From positions 159,501 to 223,500 of the forward strand of contig CAJNDS010002815.1 of assembly GCA_905221605.1 (NCBI GenBank): a stretch of 64,000 nt of DNA, given 5' to 3'. The notes beneath the pieces were generated by a model. It was not told where the DNA came from. It made no database searches and worked only from the letters and a program-made list of their open reading frames with translations. Shown in pieces: positions 11,120 through 23,900 of this stretch. Numbering within the stretch: the stretch's first letter is position 1; each line of letters starts with the position of its first letter. Source of the DNA: Symbiodinium natans (Eukaryota; Sar; Dinophyceae; Suessiales; Symbiodiniaceae). The position numbers were made by a program, and so were the translations under genes.

Positions 11120-11395
11120 TTCCAAGCCCCAGACCCCAAACCCCAAACCCCAAACCCCAAACCCCAAACCCTAAGCCCCAAACCCTACACCCTAAACCCC
11201 AAACCCTAAACCTCAAATCCTAAACCCTAAACCCCAAACCCTAAACCCCAAACCCTAAACCCCAAACCCTAAACCCTAAACCCCAAACCCTAAACCCCAA
11301 ATCCTAAACCCTAAACCCCAAACCCTAAACCCCAAACCCTAAACCCTAAACCCCAAACCCTAAACCCCAAACCCTAAACCCTAAACCTTAAACCC
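11120..11395. repeat. Alternating CCCTAAA/CCCCAAA array
   Basis: The tract alternates CCCTAAACCCCAAA dimers, with some CCCTAAA triplets, over about 270 bp. The regular alternation implies spread of a 14-bp unit by unequal exchange or slippage. Confidence 0.9.
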
Positions 11396-11422
11396 TGTTG
11401 GTTGCGGGCGCGACGCGCCCAG

Positions 11423-11498
11423 CGGCGGAGGATGACCTCCGACTTGGGCCGATACATGTGCGGGGAGGATCAAGTCACAGCTCCCTCGGATGATTTAG
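11423..11498 (+). CDS. Probable exon of the helicase gene
   Basis: After GCGCCCAG the frame reads RRMTSDLGRYMCGEDQVTAP and ends Ser-Asp-Asp-Leu before GTAGGG. It is bracketed by CCCTAAA on the left and TTTAGGG on the right. No specific motif is recognised. Confidence 0.45.
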
Positions 11499-11499
11499 G

Positions 11500-11690
11500 T
11501 AGGGTTTAGGGTTTAGGGTTTAGGGTTTAGGGTTTAGGGTTTAGGGTTTAGGGTTTAGGGTTTAGGGTTTGGGGTTTAGGGGTTTAGGGGTTTAGGGGTT
11601 TAGGGGTTTAGGGGTTTAGGGGTTTAGGGGTTTAGGGGGGGGGGGTAGGGGTTTAGGGGTTTAGCTAGGGTTTAGGGTTTAGGGTTCGGG
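11500..11690. repeat. TTTAGGG passing into an 8-bp GGGGTTTA array
   Basis: Perfect TTTAGGG heptamers change into a run of the 8-bp variant GGGGTTTA from about 11575. GGGGTTTA arrays recur at about 13160-13250 and 19185-19420. Confidence 0.9.
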
Positions 11691-11912
11691 AGTGAGGGAA
11701 TCATGTACCCCATTTTCTCGCTTAAAGGGTCTTCTAGAAGGATGTAAGGTACCGAAGCTCCTCATTGCAAACCCTAAACCTAAACCCTAATCCCTAAAGC
11801 CTAAGCCCTAAGCCCTAAGCCCTAAACCCGAAACCCTAAACCCTAAACCCTAAACCCTAAACCGCACAAACCCACCAACAAGTCTCAAAGAGTCTCCAAC
11901 TTAGCCCCTGAG

Positions 11913-11972
11913 GTGCCGAATGGCTTCTCCTTCATTCTCAGCCGCAAGGAAGCTGAGATCATTGCGGCGGAG
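11913..11972 (+). CDS. Helicase exon, start of ATPase domain
   Basis: After CCCTGAG the frame reads VPNGFSFILSRKEAEIIAAE, then GTGGTGG. TRANK1-like proteins have a Leu-Ser-x-x-E-x-x-x-I segment right before the Walker A strand. Phase 0 at the end joins cleanly to the next exon at 12875. Confidence 0.6.
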
Positions 11973-14900
11973 GTGGTGGTTCCGAAGCCCTAAACCTTTA
12001 ACCCTGAGCCCTGAGCCCTGCCCTGGGACCTGGAACTAAACCGTAAATCCTAGACCCTACGTCCTCAACCCTAGATGTAGCCCTAAACCTCGAACCCGAA
12101 GCCATACACCTTGAACCCTTAACAAGGAAATCCCCTTGAACAAACGCTCTCGCATGCCCCCCCCCCCTCTGATTTTCGGGGTTCAGGTCTTCAGGTCAAC
12201 CCCAGTTGATCCTTGTATTCCCACCCTAAACCCTAAACCCTAAACCCTAAACCCTAAACCCTAAACCCTAAACCCTAAACCCTAAACCCTAAACCCTAAA
12301 CCCTAAACTCTAAACTCTACCTCCTGAAACCCTAAACCCTCAAACCCTAATAACCCTACACCCCTAAAAACCCTAACCCTAAAACCCTAAACCCTAAACC
12401 CTAAACTCTAAACCCTAAACCCTAAACCCTAAACCCTAAACCCTAACCCTAAACCCTAAACCCTAAACCCTAAACCCTAAACCCTAAACCCTGAAGAGGC
12501 CAACGCCCTCAACCCCAAACCCTGCACCCCAGGCTCCTCCCAAAGTCCCGAACCCCCCCGAACCCTGTTGAACAAGTTTAGATACACGTATATACATACA
12601 AACATAGACTTAAATCGACATGTACATATGCAGAAACACTAGTAGAAACATTAATGCACGTATGAATATATACAATGTAGATGTACATCTGAGGATACAT
12701 ACAACATCCTAAACCCTAGACCCTAAACCCTAAACCCTGAACCCTAAGCCTCAAACCCAAAACCCAAAACCCTAAACCCTGAACCCTAAGCCTCAAACCC
12801 AAAACCCAAAACCCTACACCCAAAACCCTAAACCCTAAACCCTGCATCCTAATCCCCCTAAAGCATCAACGCAGGGCCCAGTTCTCCTCGTGGGCCGCAG
12901 CGGCAGCGGGAAGACGCTCTGCTGCCTGGAGCGCATGTGGCGGCGCCACACCGCGCCGCGCGTCTGCTTGGGAGGCTTTTCGGGCTTGGGGAGTCGGGGT
13001 TTGGGGTTTGGGGTTTGGGGTTTGGGGTTTAGGGTTTAGGGTTTAGGGTTTAGGGTTTAGGGAGTCGGGGTTTGGGGTTTAGGGTTTAGGGTTTGGGCTT
13101 GGGGTTTAGGGTTTAGGGTTTGGGGAGGGTTGGGGTTTGGGGTTTGCGGTTTGGGGTTCAGGGGTTTAGGGGTTTAGGGGTTTAGGGGTTTAGGGGTTTA
13201 GGGGTTTAGGGGTTTAGAGGTTTAGGGGTTTAGGTGTTTAGGGGTTTAGGGGTTTAGGGTTTAGGGTTTAGGGTTCAGGGTTTAGGGTTTGGGAGGGTTT
13301 GGGGAGGGTTTGGGGAGGGTTTGGGGAGGGTTTGGGGTTTGGGGTGGCCTTGATTCAGGGCGCAACCAAAACCCACAGTTCTGTAAGGCCAAACCCTCAA
13401 CTTCATCAGCAAGAAGCAAGATTCAGTCAGTCCCATCCACAAGTTGCGCGTGGCAACAAAAACTCCAATACAAATCTGGGCAGCAACGTTCGAACGCCCA
13501 TGGCGCCCTAAGCCCCAAAGCCCGTGACCCTGTACGGCGTACCCCATTTAAAAACTCAATGCAACCCTAAACCCTAAACCTGAAACCCTAAACCCTTAGA
13601 TGCTGAAGGATACCTTTCAGGGAACCCTGATCTAGACCAACCGCGACTCGAAGCGGAAGTTGCCACCGTGACAGGGCCATTCCACATACGAGGCTTGGGT
13701 GAGTCTACGGCGTAGGGTTTGTGATGGGGTGTAGGGTTTAGGGTTTAGGGTTCAGGGTTTAGGGTTCAGGGTTTAGGGTTTTAGGGTTCAGGGTTTCGGG
13801 TTTAGGCCCTATGCCTAAGTCAGTGCACTGAAGTAGAAGAGGCACTGGGCGATGGCTAATGTTGTTTCCTAGACTGAGGTACTGGGCTTGCGCAGATCCA
13901 GATCAAGGATCGCTCGACAGAGGTTCCTGTGGCAAGAGATTATTTCGCGAAACGCCCTAAACCCTAAACCCTAAACCCTAAACCCTAAACCCTAAACCCT
14001 AAACCCTAAACCCTAAACCCTAAACCCTAAACCCTAAACCCCTAAACCCCTAAACCCCTAAATCTCCAAATTACCCGCACCTGCGCCGTGCGTCCTACGA
14101 TTGGGAAATGCTTTGTGAGAAGCGTGGGTGGCGAAATGTACGTACCGGAACATGGGGCTCTTGCCTTCGTTGCAGAGAGGGAGAGAAGCCGAGAGAGAGA
14201 GGGAGAGAGGGAGAGAGGGAGAGAGGGAGAGAGGGAGAGAGGGAGAGAGGGAGAGAGGGAGAGAGGGAGAGATGGGAAGACGATGAAGAGTTTTGTTCTA
14301 GTTTAATGTCATTTAAGGGCCCAAAGACGTGGGGCTGAAGGAAGAAGGGAGGGAAGCGACGGATTTGGTTTTGCAACGGTCCAGAGTGGCTGGATGCTTC
14401 TTGGGTTCGGGGGAAAACCAGGTTGGATTTAAGAAAAGTTTCCGGAACAGAAAAAAGATTGCCCCAGAAAAAAACCCAGAATCACCACCACCCCGAAAAG
14501 CCTCTCAAGCCCCAGGCGACTCGCACCTGAACCAAGTCTTTGTCACGCTGAGCCCCACGCTAGCTCGGCAGGTTCAGGACTGGATAATCTGTCCCTGAAC
14601 CCTAAACCCTAGACCTTAAACCCTAAACCTTCGGGTTTGGGAACTAAAGCCCTAGCCCCACCCTTTTTGTTTTCGAGGTTCTTGTAGGGTTAAGGGTGTA
14701 AGTGCGTAGGGTTCTGGGGGCTTCAAGGCCCCCCCTACGGCTCTCGTGCGTGCAAGGCGCTTAAACAGGGGTGTTGGTGTTGCTGCGCTCGGGGTTGAAG
14801 GCCTTGTGAGGTGCTTTAGTTTGCGAAGTTGGGGTTTAGGGATTAGAGTCTGCTTTTTGGCAAGGCTCCGCGTTGAAGTGTCATGGGCACCTCACATAGT

Positions 14901-17900
14901 AAAGAACGACATGCATGAACCGCCTTCACTAAGGCATAGACCCCGTGCACTTACAGATCTGGACTTAAGCAGCTATGTCTGTATGTCTGTATGTATATAT
15001 ATATATATATATGTGTTTTTTTGTTTGAGGGGGGGTCGGGTTTGGGGTTTATGGGTTGGGTACAGTATTTGGATCTATACCCCGAGATACAGATCACCCT
15101 ACTCTGCAGAGCTACCTTCGAGTAGACCCCGAACCTCAGGCCCGAAACCTAAACAAAACTTCAAGTCAGTTACATTCCAGACCTGCGAGTTGTGCTAGAT
15201 CTTTGACGCTTCCCAGGTTAAGCTTACTTGCGAAGCTGCATCGCTGATCGTTTTGGGTTTCGCGGGTTGGCTGAAGCCCCTGAACCTACTTGCCAAAACC
15301 GTATAAACCCTGAATCCACACCATACATCGGAAACCCTTTAGAAGCGCCAATGGCCCCAATAGTTCTACAAGCCCCAAGCCCGACCTGCGCAAGTCTGGC
15401 CCTAAACCCTAAACCTTCAACCCTAAACCCAAAACCTTAATGCCCAAAGCAGTGCAAGGAGCAGTTTGCCTGCCACGCCTTCGCACAAACAGTCTCACCG
15501 GGCGGGGAGCATCTTGCTTGAATTCGGGTTTAGGGCTTAGGGTTTAGGGCTGAAGGTTGAGGGTTTAGGGAAAGGGTGTAGGACCGGCTTGCGCTGTAGA
15601 TTCTAGAATTTTCTGATTCCAAGCCCATTAAGCAACACAGCGGGGACGTAGCGAGGTGTTGATCGGTTCTGCCGATCCAAACTCCAAAAATCCTAAACCC
15701 CTCACCCGCAGAGATTGCGCAGGATTCTTTCGACTGCCCTACAGGCCCTTGAAGTTCGGAGTTAGGGTATGGGGGCTTAGGGTACACTCATCCATCAACA
15801 CCACATCGAAAGCCGGCCCGAAGCCTACATTCTCAAGGGATTAAGACGCGTTCCCTTAAGGTCGTACCCCTAAAGGTTCCCCTTACTATGCTCTGATACC
15901 TGAAGGACCTGTAAAAAGGGTCCCCAAATCCAAGGGCACAACCTTAAGTATTAAGGGTCCAAGGTACAACCCTTAGAAATTCCTTAGTGCTTCAAATTGA
16001 GGACTCCGGGTTTTGGGTTCTTCTTGAAGGCGCATGCATGGGTTGCTAGTTATGAGTAAGGCGGTTGTACAAGAAGTACATCTACCCTACTTACATTCCC
16101 CAAAATAAGTATCCATGAGACAAAAGCCCGAAACGCCTCGCCGAGTATGGAGAATGACGCCGAAAATCTGGCAGAACCTTGCCTTTTCCTCTCACCCTTC
16201 CTTCCCCCTCCCCCTTCCCCAAACCCTAAGCCCTGATCCCGAAATCCTCACCCTAGCAACAGTCTGAGACTAGTTCAACATACCCCAAACCCATACCCCT
16301 TAACTTACAAAGGAGAACAGAAGGAGGGATTTATACCCCTTAACTTTTGTAGAGGGGGTATGCCCAAGGGGGATGTTGGACCTAAACCCTAAACCCTAAA
16401 CCCTAAACCCTAAACCCTAAACCCTAAACCCTAAACCCTAAACCCTAAACCGTAAACCCTAAACCCAAACCCTAAACCCTAAACCCTAAACCCTAAGCCC
16501 TAAGCCCTAAGCCCTAAGCCCTAAGCCCTAAGCCCTAAGCCCTAAGCCCTAAGCCCTAAGCCCTAAGCCCTAAGCCCTAAGCCCTAAGCCCTAAACCCCA
16601 AGCCCTAAGCCCTAGGACCTTCAGCGGTCCACCCCCGGCGACGATGCCCGAGCAAGACATGCCCGATGATTTCTCGCAAGTCGCAGAGTCGTTTCCGCTG
16701 CGTGCAGCAGTTTATGATCTCGATCCGACGTTTAGGATTTCGGCTTCAAGTCCAGCTCTGACATGCCCTGAGAGCCCTAAGGACTGAGCTCAAACCATAT
16801 CCCAAACCCCCAAGCGCCCCCAAGCCCCCCAAGCCTCCCAAGCCTCCCAAGCCCCCCAAGCCCCCAAAGCCCCCAAAACAAAAACCCCACCCCCCCAACC
16901 CCGAACCCCTAACTCCCAACCCCAAACCAAACCAAACCCCAAACCCCAAACCCCAAACCCCAAACCCCAAACCCCAAACCCCAAACCCCAAACCCTAAAC
17001 CCTAAACCCTAAACCCTAAACCCTAAACCCTAAACCCTAAACCCTAAACCCTTTTTTCAAGGCTGTTCTTGACCTTCAAGAAGCTCATGCGACTTCTCGA
17101 CTCGGTGATTGAAGGCCGGGTGCAGATGTGAGGCCCCAAACCCTAAGTTGCAGGGTTTAGGGTTTCAGGGTTTTAGGAGCAGCAGGCAGTACACACTGAT
17201 CCTTAAAACCCAAATCCTGAGATTCCCTAAGCCCCCAAAATACCTAAAAGCCCCAAAACCCCAACCCCTGAACCTCTAAACATTTGAACCCCCAAAATCC
17301 CCTAAACCCCCCTAAACCCTAAACCCTAAACCCCAAACCCTAAACCCCAAACCCCAAACCCTAAACCCTAAACCCTAAACCCTCCAGGAGAACGTTTCTT
17401 CGCGCGCCTGCCATCTGGGAAGATCGACGAGTCGACGGTCACCTTTGCGACGGATGCCGGAGACACTTGCTTTGCCAATAGTTGAACGTTAAACTTTCTT
17501 GCCCCAAACCCTAAACCCTCAACCCTCAACCCGTTTCCCTTTTGTAGTAGGAGCAATAAAGTTTGCCCTTTAGATTTCCTGGCTATTGTGAAAGTAAGGA
17601 CATGAACATTGGCTTCGACAGGCGGGGGGCTTGGGTTTTTGTGAGGCCCAAACTCCAGAAAATCCTTATGGAACCCCACAAGCCCCTTTTGTCAGCCCCA
17701 TGAAGCGCTTTCTAGGATGTTCAGGGTCCTTCAGCCCCAAACCCTAAACGCTAAACCCTAAGCCCTAAGCCCTAAACCCCAAACCCTAAACCCTAAACCC
17801 TAAACCCCAAACCCTAAACCCTAAACCCTAAACCCTAAACCCTAAACCCTAAACCCTAAATCGGGAGAACCCCTAGAGCTGAAGAGGCGCCGCAGTGGCC

Positions 17901-20900
17901 TCGGCTCACGAAGGTTGCAGTCCAATGCTGCATGCCGGCAGGAGGTCAACTACGCCTTCTTCAAAAACCGCCGCCTGACTATAGGGTCGAAATTTCGCTT
18001 ATAGTCTCCTACTTTTTAGGATCCAAATTTGCTTAGTGTCCCACTGCAATAGGGTCCAAATTCAGTGGTGGGCCCAGGACTTGAAGGGGAGGTCAGTTTT
18101 TGTTGGCTTACCGGGCGTGCTCTCTCTCTCTCTCTCTCTTTGTGTGTGCGTGCGCGCGTGTGTGCTCTTAGCCATCCAACACCCGGGGCCACAGGCATGT
18201 CGTCAGAAGTGTCAGGCTATGTAGAGGGGTCCTGAGACCGCCCTGCCTAGGCATTTGGTGCCAGATGAGACGGAAAGAATGTGAGACGCCGGCAGTGGTC
18301 TGGCGGGAGATACAAACCTTCATCAAAGGACATCGGAGAGTTGCGGACTCGACGGATGGACACCTAAGCCGGGAGGCCTATTTCCAGGAGGTTGGGAAGA
18401 AGATGAACCTAGGATGCCCAGTAGTACCCTTATTCCCTTTTTGGGGGGTTTAGGTTCCCTTATAAACCCCTTTAAGCAAAAAAGGGCACCCTTTTTCAGC
18501 CTTGGTTACTGGGCAGCCTAGGAACTGGGCCCTAAGGGGTCGCCAAGACTCGATGTACGAGCTGTTCCTGGAGTATGAGAAGATCAAGAAGCAGCTCAAG
18601 GGCTTCGACCGCATCTTGGATGTTGATAGGAGTAAAGTTGCCACAGCAGGGAAACATGTAGGAGGTGCTTTTTTCTTACCGACAGATGGTAACAACCTAT
18701 CAGGTACTATATAACCACAGTATGGTAGCCATGTATCAGGCATTTTATAGTCATAATATTATACTGTAATATGCCATGTATTATATACCAACACGGCCCG
18801 TTTGAGGTTATTATAAGGCGTCCCCGAATATTGGCGTTACCCACAAAGGGACCCTCATTTTAAGAACTGACCCTATTATGGTAACTTGAGATGTCTGTCA
18901 GCCTCTATAGATTTTTATCGCTTCCTGACAGCAGCTAGGAATGGACATAGCCCTAAACCCTAAACCCTAAACCCTAAACCCTAAACCCTAAACCCTAAAC
19001 CCTAAACCCTAAACCCTAAACCCTAAACCCTAAACCCTACACCCTAACCAGCAGCTAGGAATGGATATAGCCAACCACCTCCTCCAGCGGCTTCAGAAGC
19101 TCCTTGGATGCAGCGGGTTGATAGAGGGTTTAGGGTTTAGGGTTTAGTGTTTAGGGTTTAGGGTTTAGGGTGTAGGGGGTCAGGGGTTTAGGGGTTTAGG
19201 GCTTTAGGGTTTTAGGAGTTTAGGGGTTTAGGGTGTTTAGGGGTTTAGGGGTTGAGGGGTTTAGGGGTTTAGGGTTTTAGGGGTTTAGAGTTTAGGGATT
19301 TAGGGATTTAGGGGTTTCGGGGTTCAAGGGTTTAAGGGTTTAGGGTTTTAGGGGTTTAGGGGTTTAGGGGGTTTGGGGGTTTAGGGTTTAGGGGTTTGGG
19401 GGTTTAGGGGTTTAGGGTTAGAGCTTAGGGAGGGTGCGGGCTCTAAAGCCACAAAGGCCCCAAAGACCCTAACAGCCCTAACAGCCTCAAGGCCTGAAGC
19501 CCTAGGACTGTGGATGCCTGAAGCCCTAAGCCCTCACGCCCTAAAGCCCCCAAAAAGCCACTAAACCCGAGACCCTAAACTCTAAACCGCAAGCCCTGAA
19601 GCCCGAAAATCTTAAAACCCGAAGCTTAGAGCACAAGGTATGGGTACAAGGGTCCCCGACTTCATCACCTGTATGTGGATGAGGTACAGGCCGACGCCCT
19701 GGTGGTCGGGGTTCGGGGTTCAGGGTTCAGGGTTCAGGGTTCAGGGTTCAGGGTTCAGGGTTCAGGGTTTAGGGTTTAGGGTTTAGGGTTTAGGGTTTAG
19801 GGTTTAGGTTTAGGGTTTAGGGTTTAGGGTTTAGGGTTTAGGGTTTAGGGTTTAGGGTTTAGGGTTTAGGGTTTAGGGTTTGGGGTTTGGGGGGTTAAGG
19901 CGCAAGGGGAATTCATCGGGGTTTTTGGCGTCCTAAACTTGAGAAGCCCAACCTAAACCCAAACCCCAAACCCCAAACCTGAGCACGATTTTTGGAATGC
20001 AAGGTCTCAGGGCTGGGGGTTTAGTGCTCCTGGGGGCACGGGGTTCAGGCGCTTATGGGTTTAAGGAGTTTGCTGCCTGGGGTGGGGGTGCTTTGCCGGC
20101 CTTCCCCTTGCAAACTTGGTGGTCCAGAGCTTCAGGGTTTCGGGCTTTAGAGTTTGGGATCGGAGGTCTTTGGCTTAGGCCTTTTGTTTGGACCCTTTTC
20201 AACCCTAGACTCTAAACCCTCAACCCTAAACCCAAAACCCTCAACCCCTAAACCCTCAACCCCGAAACCCTAAGCCTTAAACTCCTAAGCCCGAAACCCT
20301 AAACCCCAACCCTAAACCCTAATCCAAAAACCCCAAAACCCTCAATCCTAAAGCCCCGATAACCCCAAGCATTGTCAGGACCTCGCCCAGATCGAGGCGG
20401 TGCTCATGATGCGCATTGTCCCAAACCCGCAGGTCGACCCCGTGATGTTTTTTTGTTGTTTGGGGAAGAGAGGAGGGGGGGTTTAGGGTTTCGGGTTTAG
20501 GGTTTAGGGTTTAAGGTTTAGGGTTTAGGGTTTAGAGGGTGATGGTGGTGGTTAGGACTTTTGTTTGCGGGTTCAAGGTTCAGGAGCCGTTTTGGGAAAT
20601 GTGTGTTCTGCTTCACTGGGTTCTGCTTGCCTCTTTCTTTGAAGTGTGCCTAGGTGTGGAACTGAACCCCAGGGCCAAGCCTCTCACACCCCAAACCTTT
20701 CCACGTCTGTGGCCTTACACGCGAAACTCACTCGCCGTCCATGCTCAAAACCCAAAACCCAAAACCCTAGACCCTAGACCCTAAACCCTAAAGCCTTAAG
20801 CCTGCCGCCCGAGTGTGCAGAGCAGGCGATCGTGTTCGTCGGCGACACTTGCCAGACAGTTTCGAGCGAGACAGACTTTCGCTTCAAAGACTTGAAGTCC

Positions 20901-23900
20901 TGTGTCAAGGACCAGCTACGCCCCCAAATAGTAGGGTTCTCTTATGATAGGGACCCCAATAAGGTACCCCTAATTTTTGGAAACCCACACTTGGTGTTTG
21001 TGCACTCTCCTGCTCACTCTGCAGTCCATGCCCCCTAATCTTTTTTACTTCGAAAGCAAAGCAGTTTGATCTACCAACTGCTTAAGGACCACCCCAAAAA
21101 ATAAAACCCATTCTGCCTTATTGGGGGCAATATAGGGGTTATAATTCTGTATTTTGTTTTTTTTTTTGGGTGGGGGGCTTAAGGAACTAATTAGTAGTGA
21201 TGGGCCAGCTGGGCACTGCGGGATGCTTTGCGCAGGATGTGTACTCTGCAGGGGGGTTTAGGGTGTCGGGTTTAGGGTTTAGGGCTTAGGGTTTCGGATT
21301 TTTGGTTTACGGTTTGGGCACTCCAGGGATACTTTTGGAATTCTGTTGGGTTCTCGAGGTTCGCACCCCAGGATTTTTGGGAAAACTTCTCCGCGGGTAG
21401 GAGGAGAATAGATTCGCACTAGCTGTACGCTAAACTCAGAGCCCAAGGCCTTAAATCAAAACTCAAACCCCTAAACCCTCAAACCTTTACACCCTTAAAC
21501 CTTTAATTAAACCCGTAAACCCTTAAACCCTTAAGGGCTTTAGGGACTAGGGTTTAGGGCTTATAGGCCCACATCCGTCACTCCTTAACCTTTCTGCGGC
21601 CGCAGGAGGTGTTCTTTCCGACCTCCTCGCCCACCGCGTTGAAGGAGCTGTGGAGCCTCCTCATCAACTATCGCTCGCATGACGGCATCGTGCAGGCGCA
21701 AAGAACGCTCTTCCGGGCTGGGGTTTGGGCAGTTAGGGTTTAGAGGGTTTACAGGGCTTGCAGGGTTTTACAGGGTTTACAGGGTTTAGAGGGTTTACAG
21801 GGTTTCGAGGGGTTATGGTTGGGTTTAGAGTGGTAGGGTTTTGGGGTTAGAGGATTTGGTGGTAGTCAGTGGTGCAACCGTCCCAAGCCCACCAACCCTG
21901 CACCCAGAACTACACGGGTAGTTTCCTAAATAATTGGGGTCTCTTTGTGGGTACCCATTACAGGGCGGCACCCTTTAAAAAAGGGATCCCAAAAAGGGAC
22001 CCTAATCTAGAGAACTACCCATATTACGCAACTCCCTAAACCCTAAACCCTAAACCCTAAACCCTAAACCCTAAACCCTAAACCCTAAACCCTAAACCCT
22101 AAACCCTAAACCCTAAACCCTAAACCCTAAACCCTAAACCCTAAACTACATTCAACGTGTTCTGTGGAGGCCAGCAACTGCGTGGTCAGATTGCTGGAGG
22201 AGTGCCCTGGCCCTCGGGGAGGCAATAGGATCAGGGTTTCTGGGGTTTAGGGTTCGGGTGTCGGGTTAAGGGCTTGAAGGCTCCCTAAACCCCTAAACCC
22301 TAAACCATAAGCCCTCAACCCTAAACCCTAAGCCCTAGACCCCAAACCCTAAGGACTAAACCCCAAACCCTTAGGACTAAACCCTAAACCCTCACCCTAA
22401 ACCCTAGACCCTAAAACCTAAACCCTAAATTCTTGGATAGGAGGGGTTGCTAGAGGGTTCAGGGTTTATGGGCTTGAGTTTAGGGGCTTTAGGGGTTCGA
22501 GGGAGCTTTAAGGAGCTTTAGGGGCTTCGGGTCCCTGAGGGGGTTGCGAGGAGTTCATGACAGGATGAGAGTCGGTCCTGTTCAGCCGAAACTTCGCGCC
22601 TATAGAGCCCTTATATATACTTTGCATACCCCTTCCATACGCCTTTATGTCTATGTACACCTTTCTATACCCCTGAACTGGCCCGCCCCAACGGAAGACC
22701 CAAACTCCCAAAACCCTAGAACCCTCAAACCCTCAAACGCTAAAACCCTCAAATCCGAAAGCCCTGGCTAAACCCTAAATACTGTAAACCCTGAACCCTA
22801 AACCCCAAACCCTAAACCCTAAAACCCTAAACCCTAAAACCTAAAACCCTAAACCCTCAACCCCTCGACATCTCAGGCTTTTTGAGCACACCATCGACAA
22901 GCTGCCACCGGCGCTGCTTTGGCTTCGACTTTGCTTTGGGGGTAGATAAGGGCTTAGGGCTTAGGGCTTAGGGCTTAGGGCTTAGGGCTTAGGGCTTAGG
23001 GCTTAGGGCTTAGGGTTTAGGGTTTAGGGTTTAGGGTTTAGGGTCTAGGGTATGGGCCTTTAGGGTCTAGGGTTCAGGGTCTAGGGTTGAGGGTACAAGG
23101 TTTATCTCCCCAGCAGTGGGGTTCTGGCTGGTCTGGGAACTCCTATCCCACTTGCTCTGCCCAAACTCTAAGCCCTAAACCCCAGACCCTAAACCCAAAA
23201 TCCTAACCCGTAAACCCCTAAACCCCTAAACCCCTAAACCCCTAAACCCCTAAACCCCTAAACCCCTAAACCCCTAAAACACCTAAAACCCCTAAAACCC
23301 CGAAATCCAGACAGTCGGCTCTGCAATTTTGCCAGCGTTGAGGATGGGCCAGTGCCGGGGTCCGCGGCCAGAATGCATCGGCTTTCCGGACTTCTTGGCA
23401 GCACTTGGAACCCCCAAACCCTAAACCCTAAACCCTAAAGCCTCCTTGGAGGTTCATAGTACTTATTGCCCCAATGATAACTGTACTTACAACCCAATCA
23501 TAACCCTCATTAGGGCACTTAAGGGGCTAACAAGTGGGTTATAAGTACAGTTAAACCTGGTTAAAAAGTACCATGAACTTCCAAGTAAACTTTAACCCGA
23601 GACCCTAAACCTCAATTCCTCCCCCCCCACACCAGCGGTGCCCTTATTCCATTGTTTTTAAGAGCAAGCTTTTTTTTCCGAGACGCCAGACGCCCCGAAC
23701 CGCTAAACTCTAACCCCTAAAGCCTAATTTAGGAGCCTCCGGCTCAGGCCGCCGACCCCAGAGGCCCATAAGCCTCTCAACCCTCAAACCTTTATCATAG
23801 TGGGGGTAACATTTTACATTTTTAAGGGTACTTAAACTCAACAAGGAGTAAGATTTTAAACTTTTATTACTATCCCAACTATGAACCAGAAACCAGGGTT

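Noticed and set aside
14095-14376. Arg/Glu-Arg or Ser/Leu-rich frames on both strands
   Set aside because: Produced by the GGGAGAGA minisatellite.
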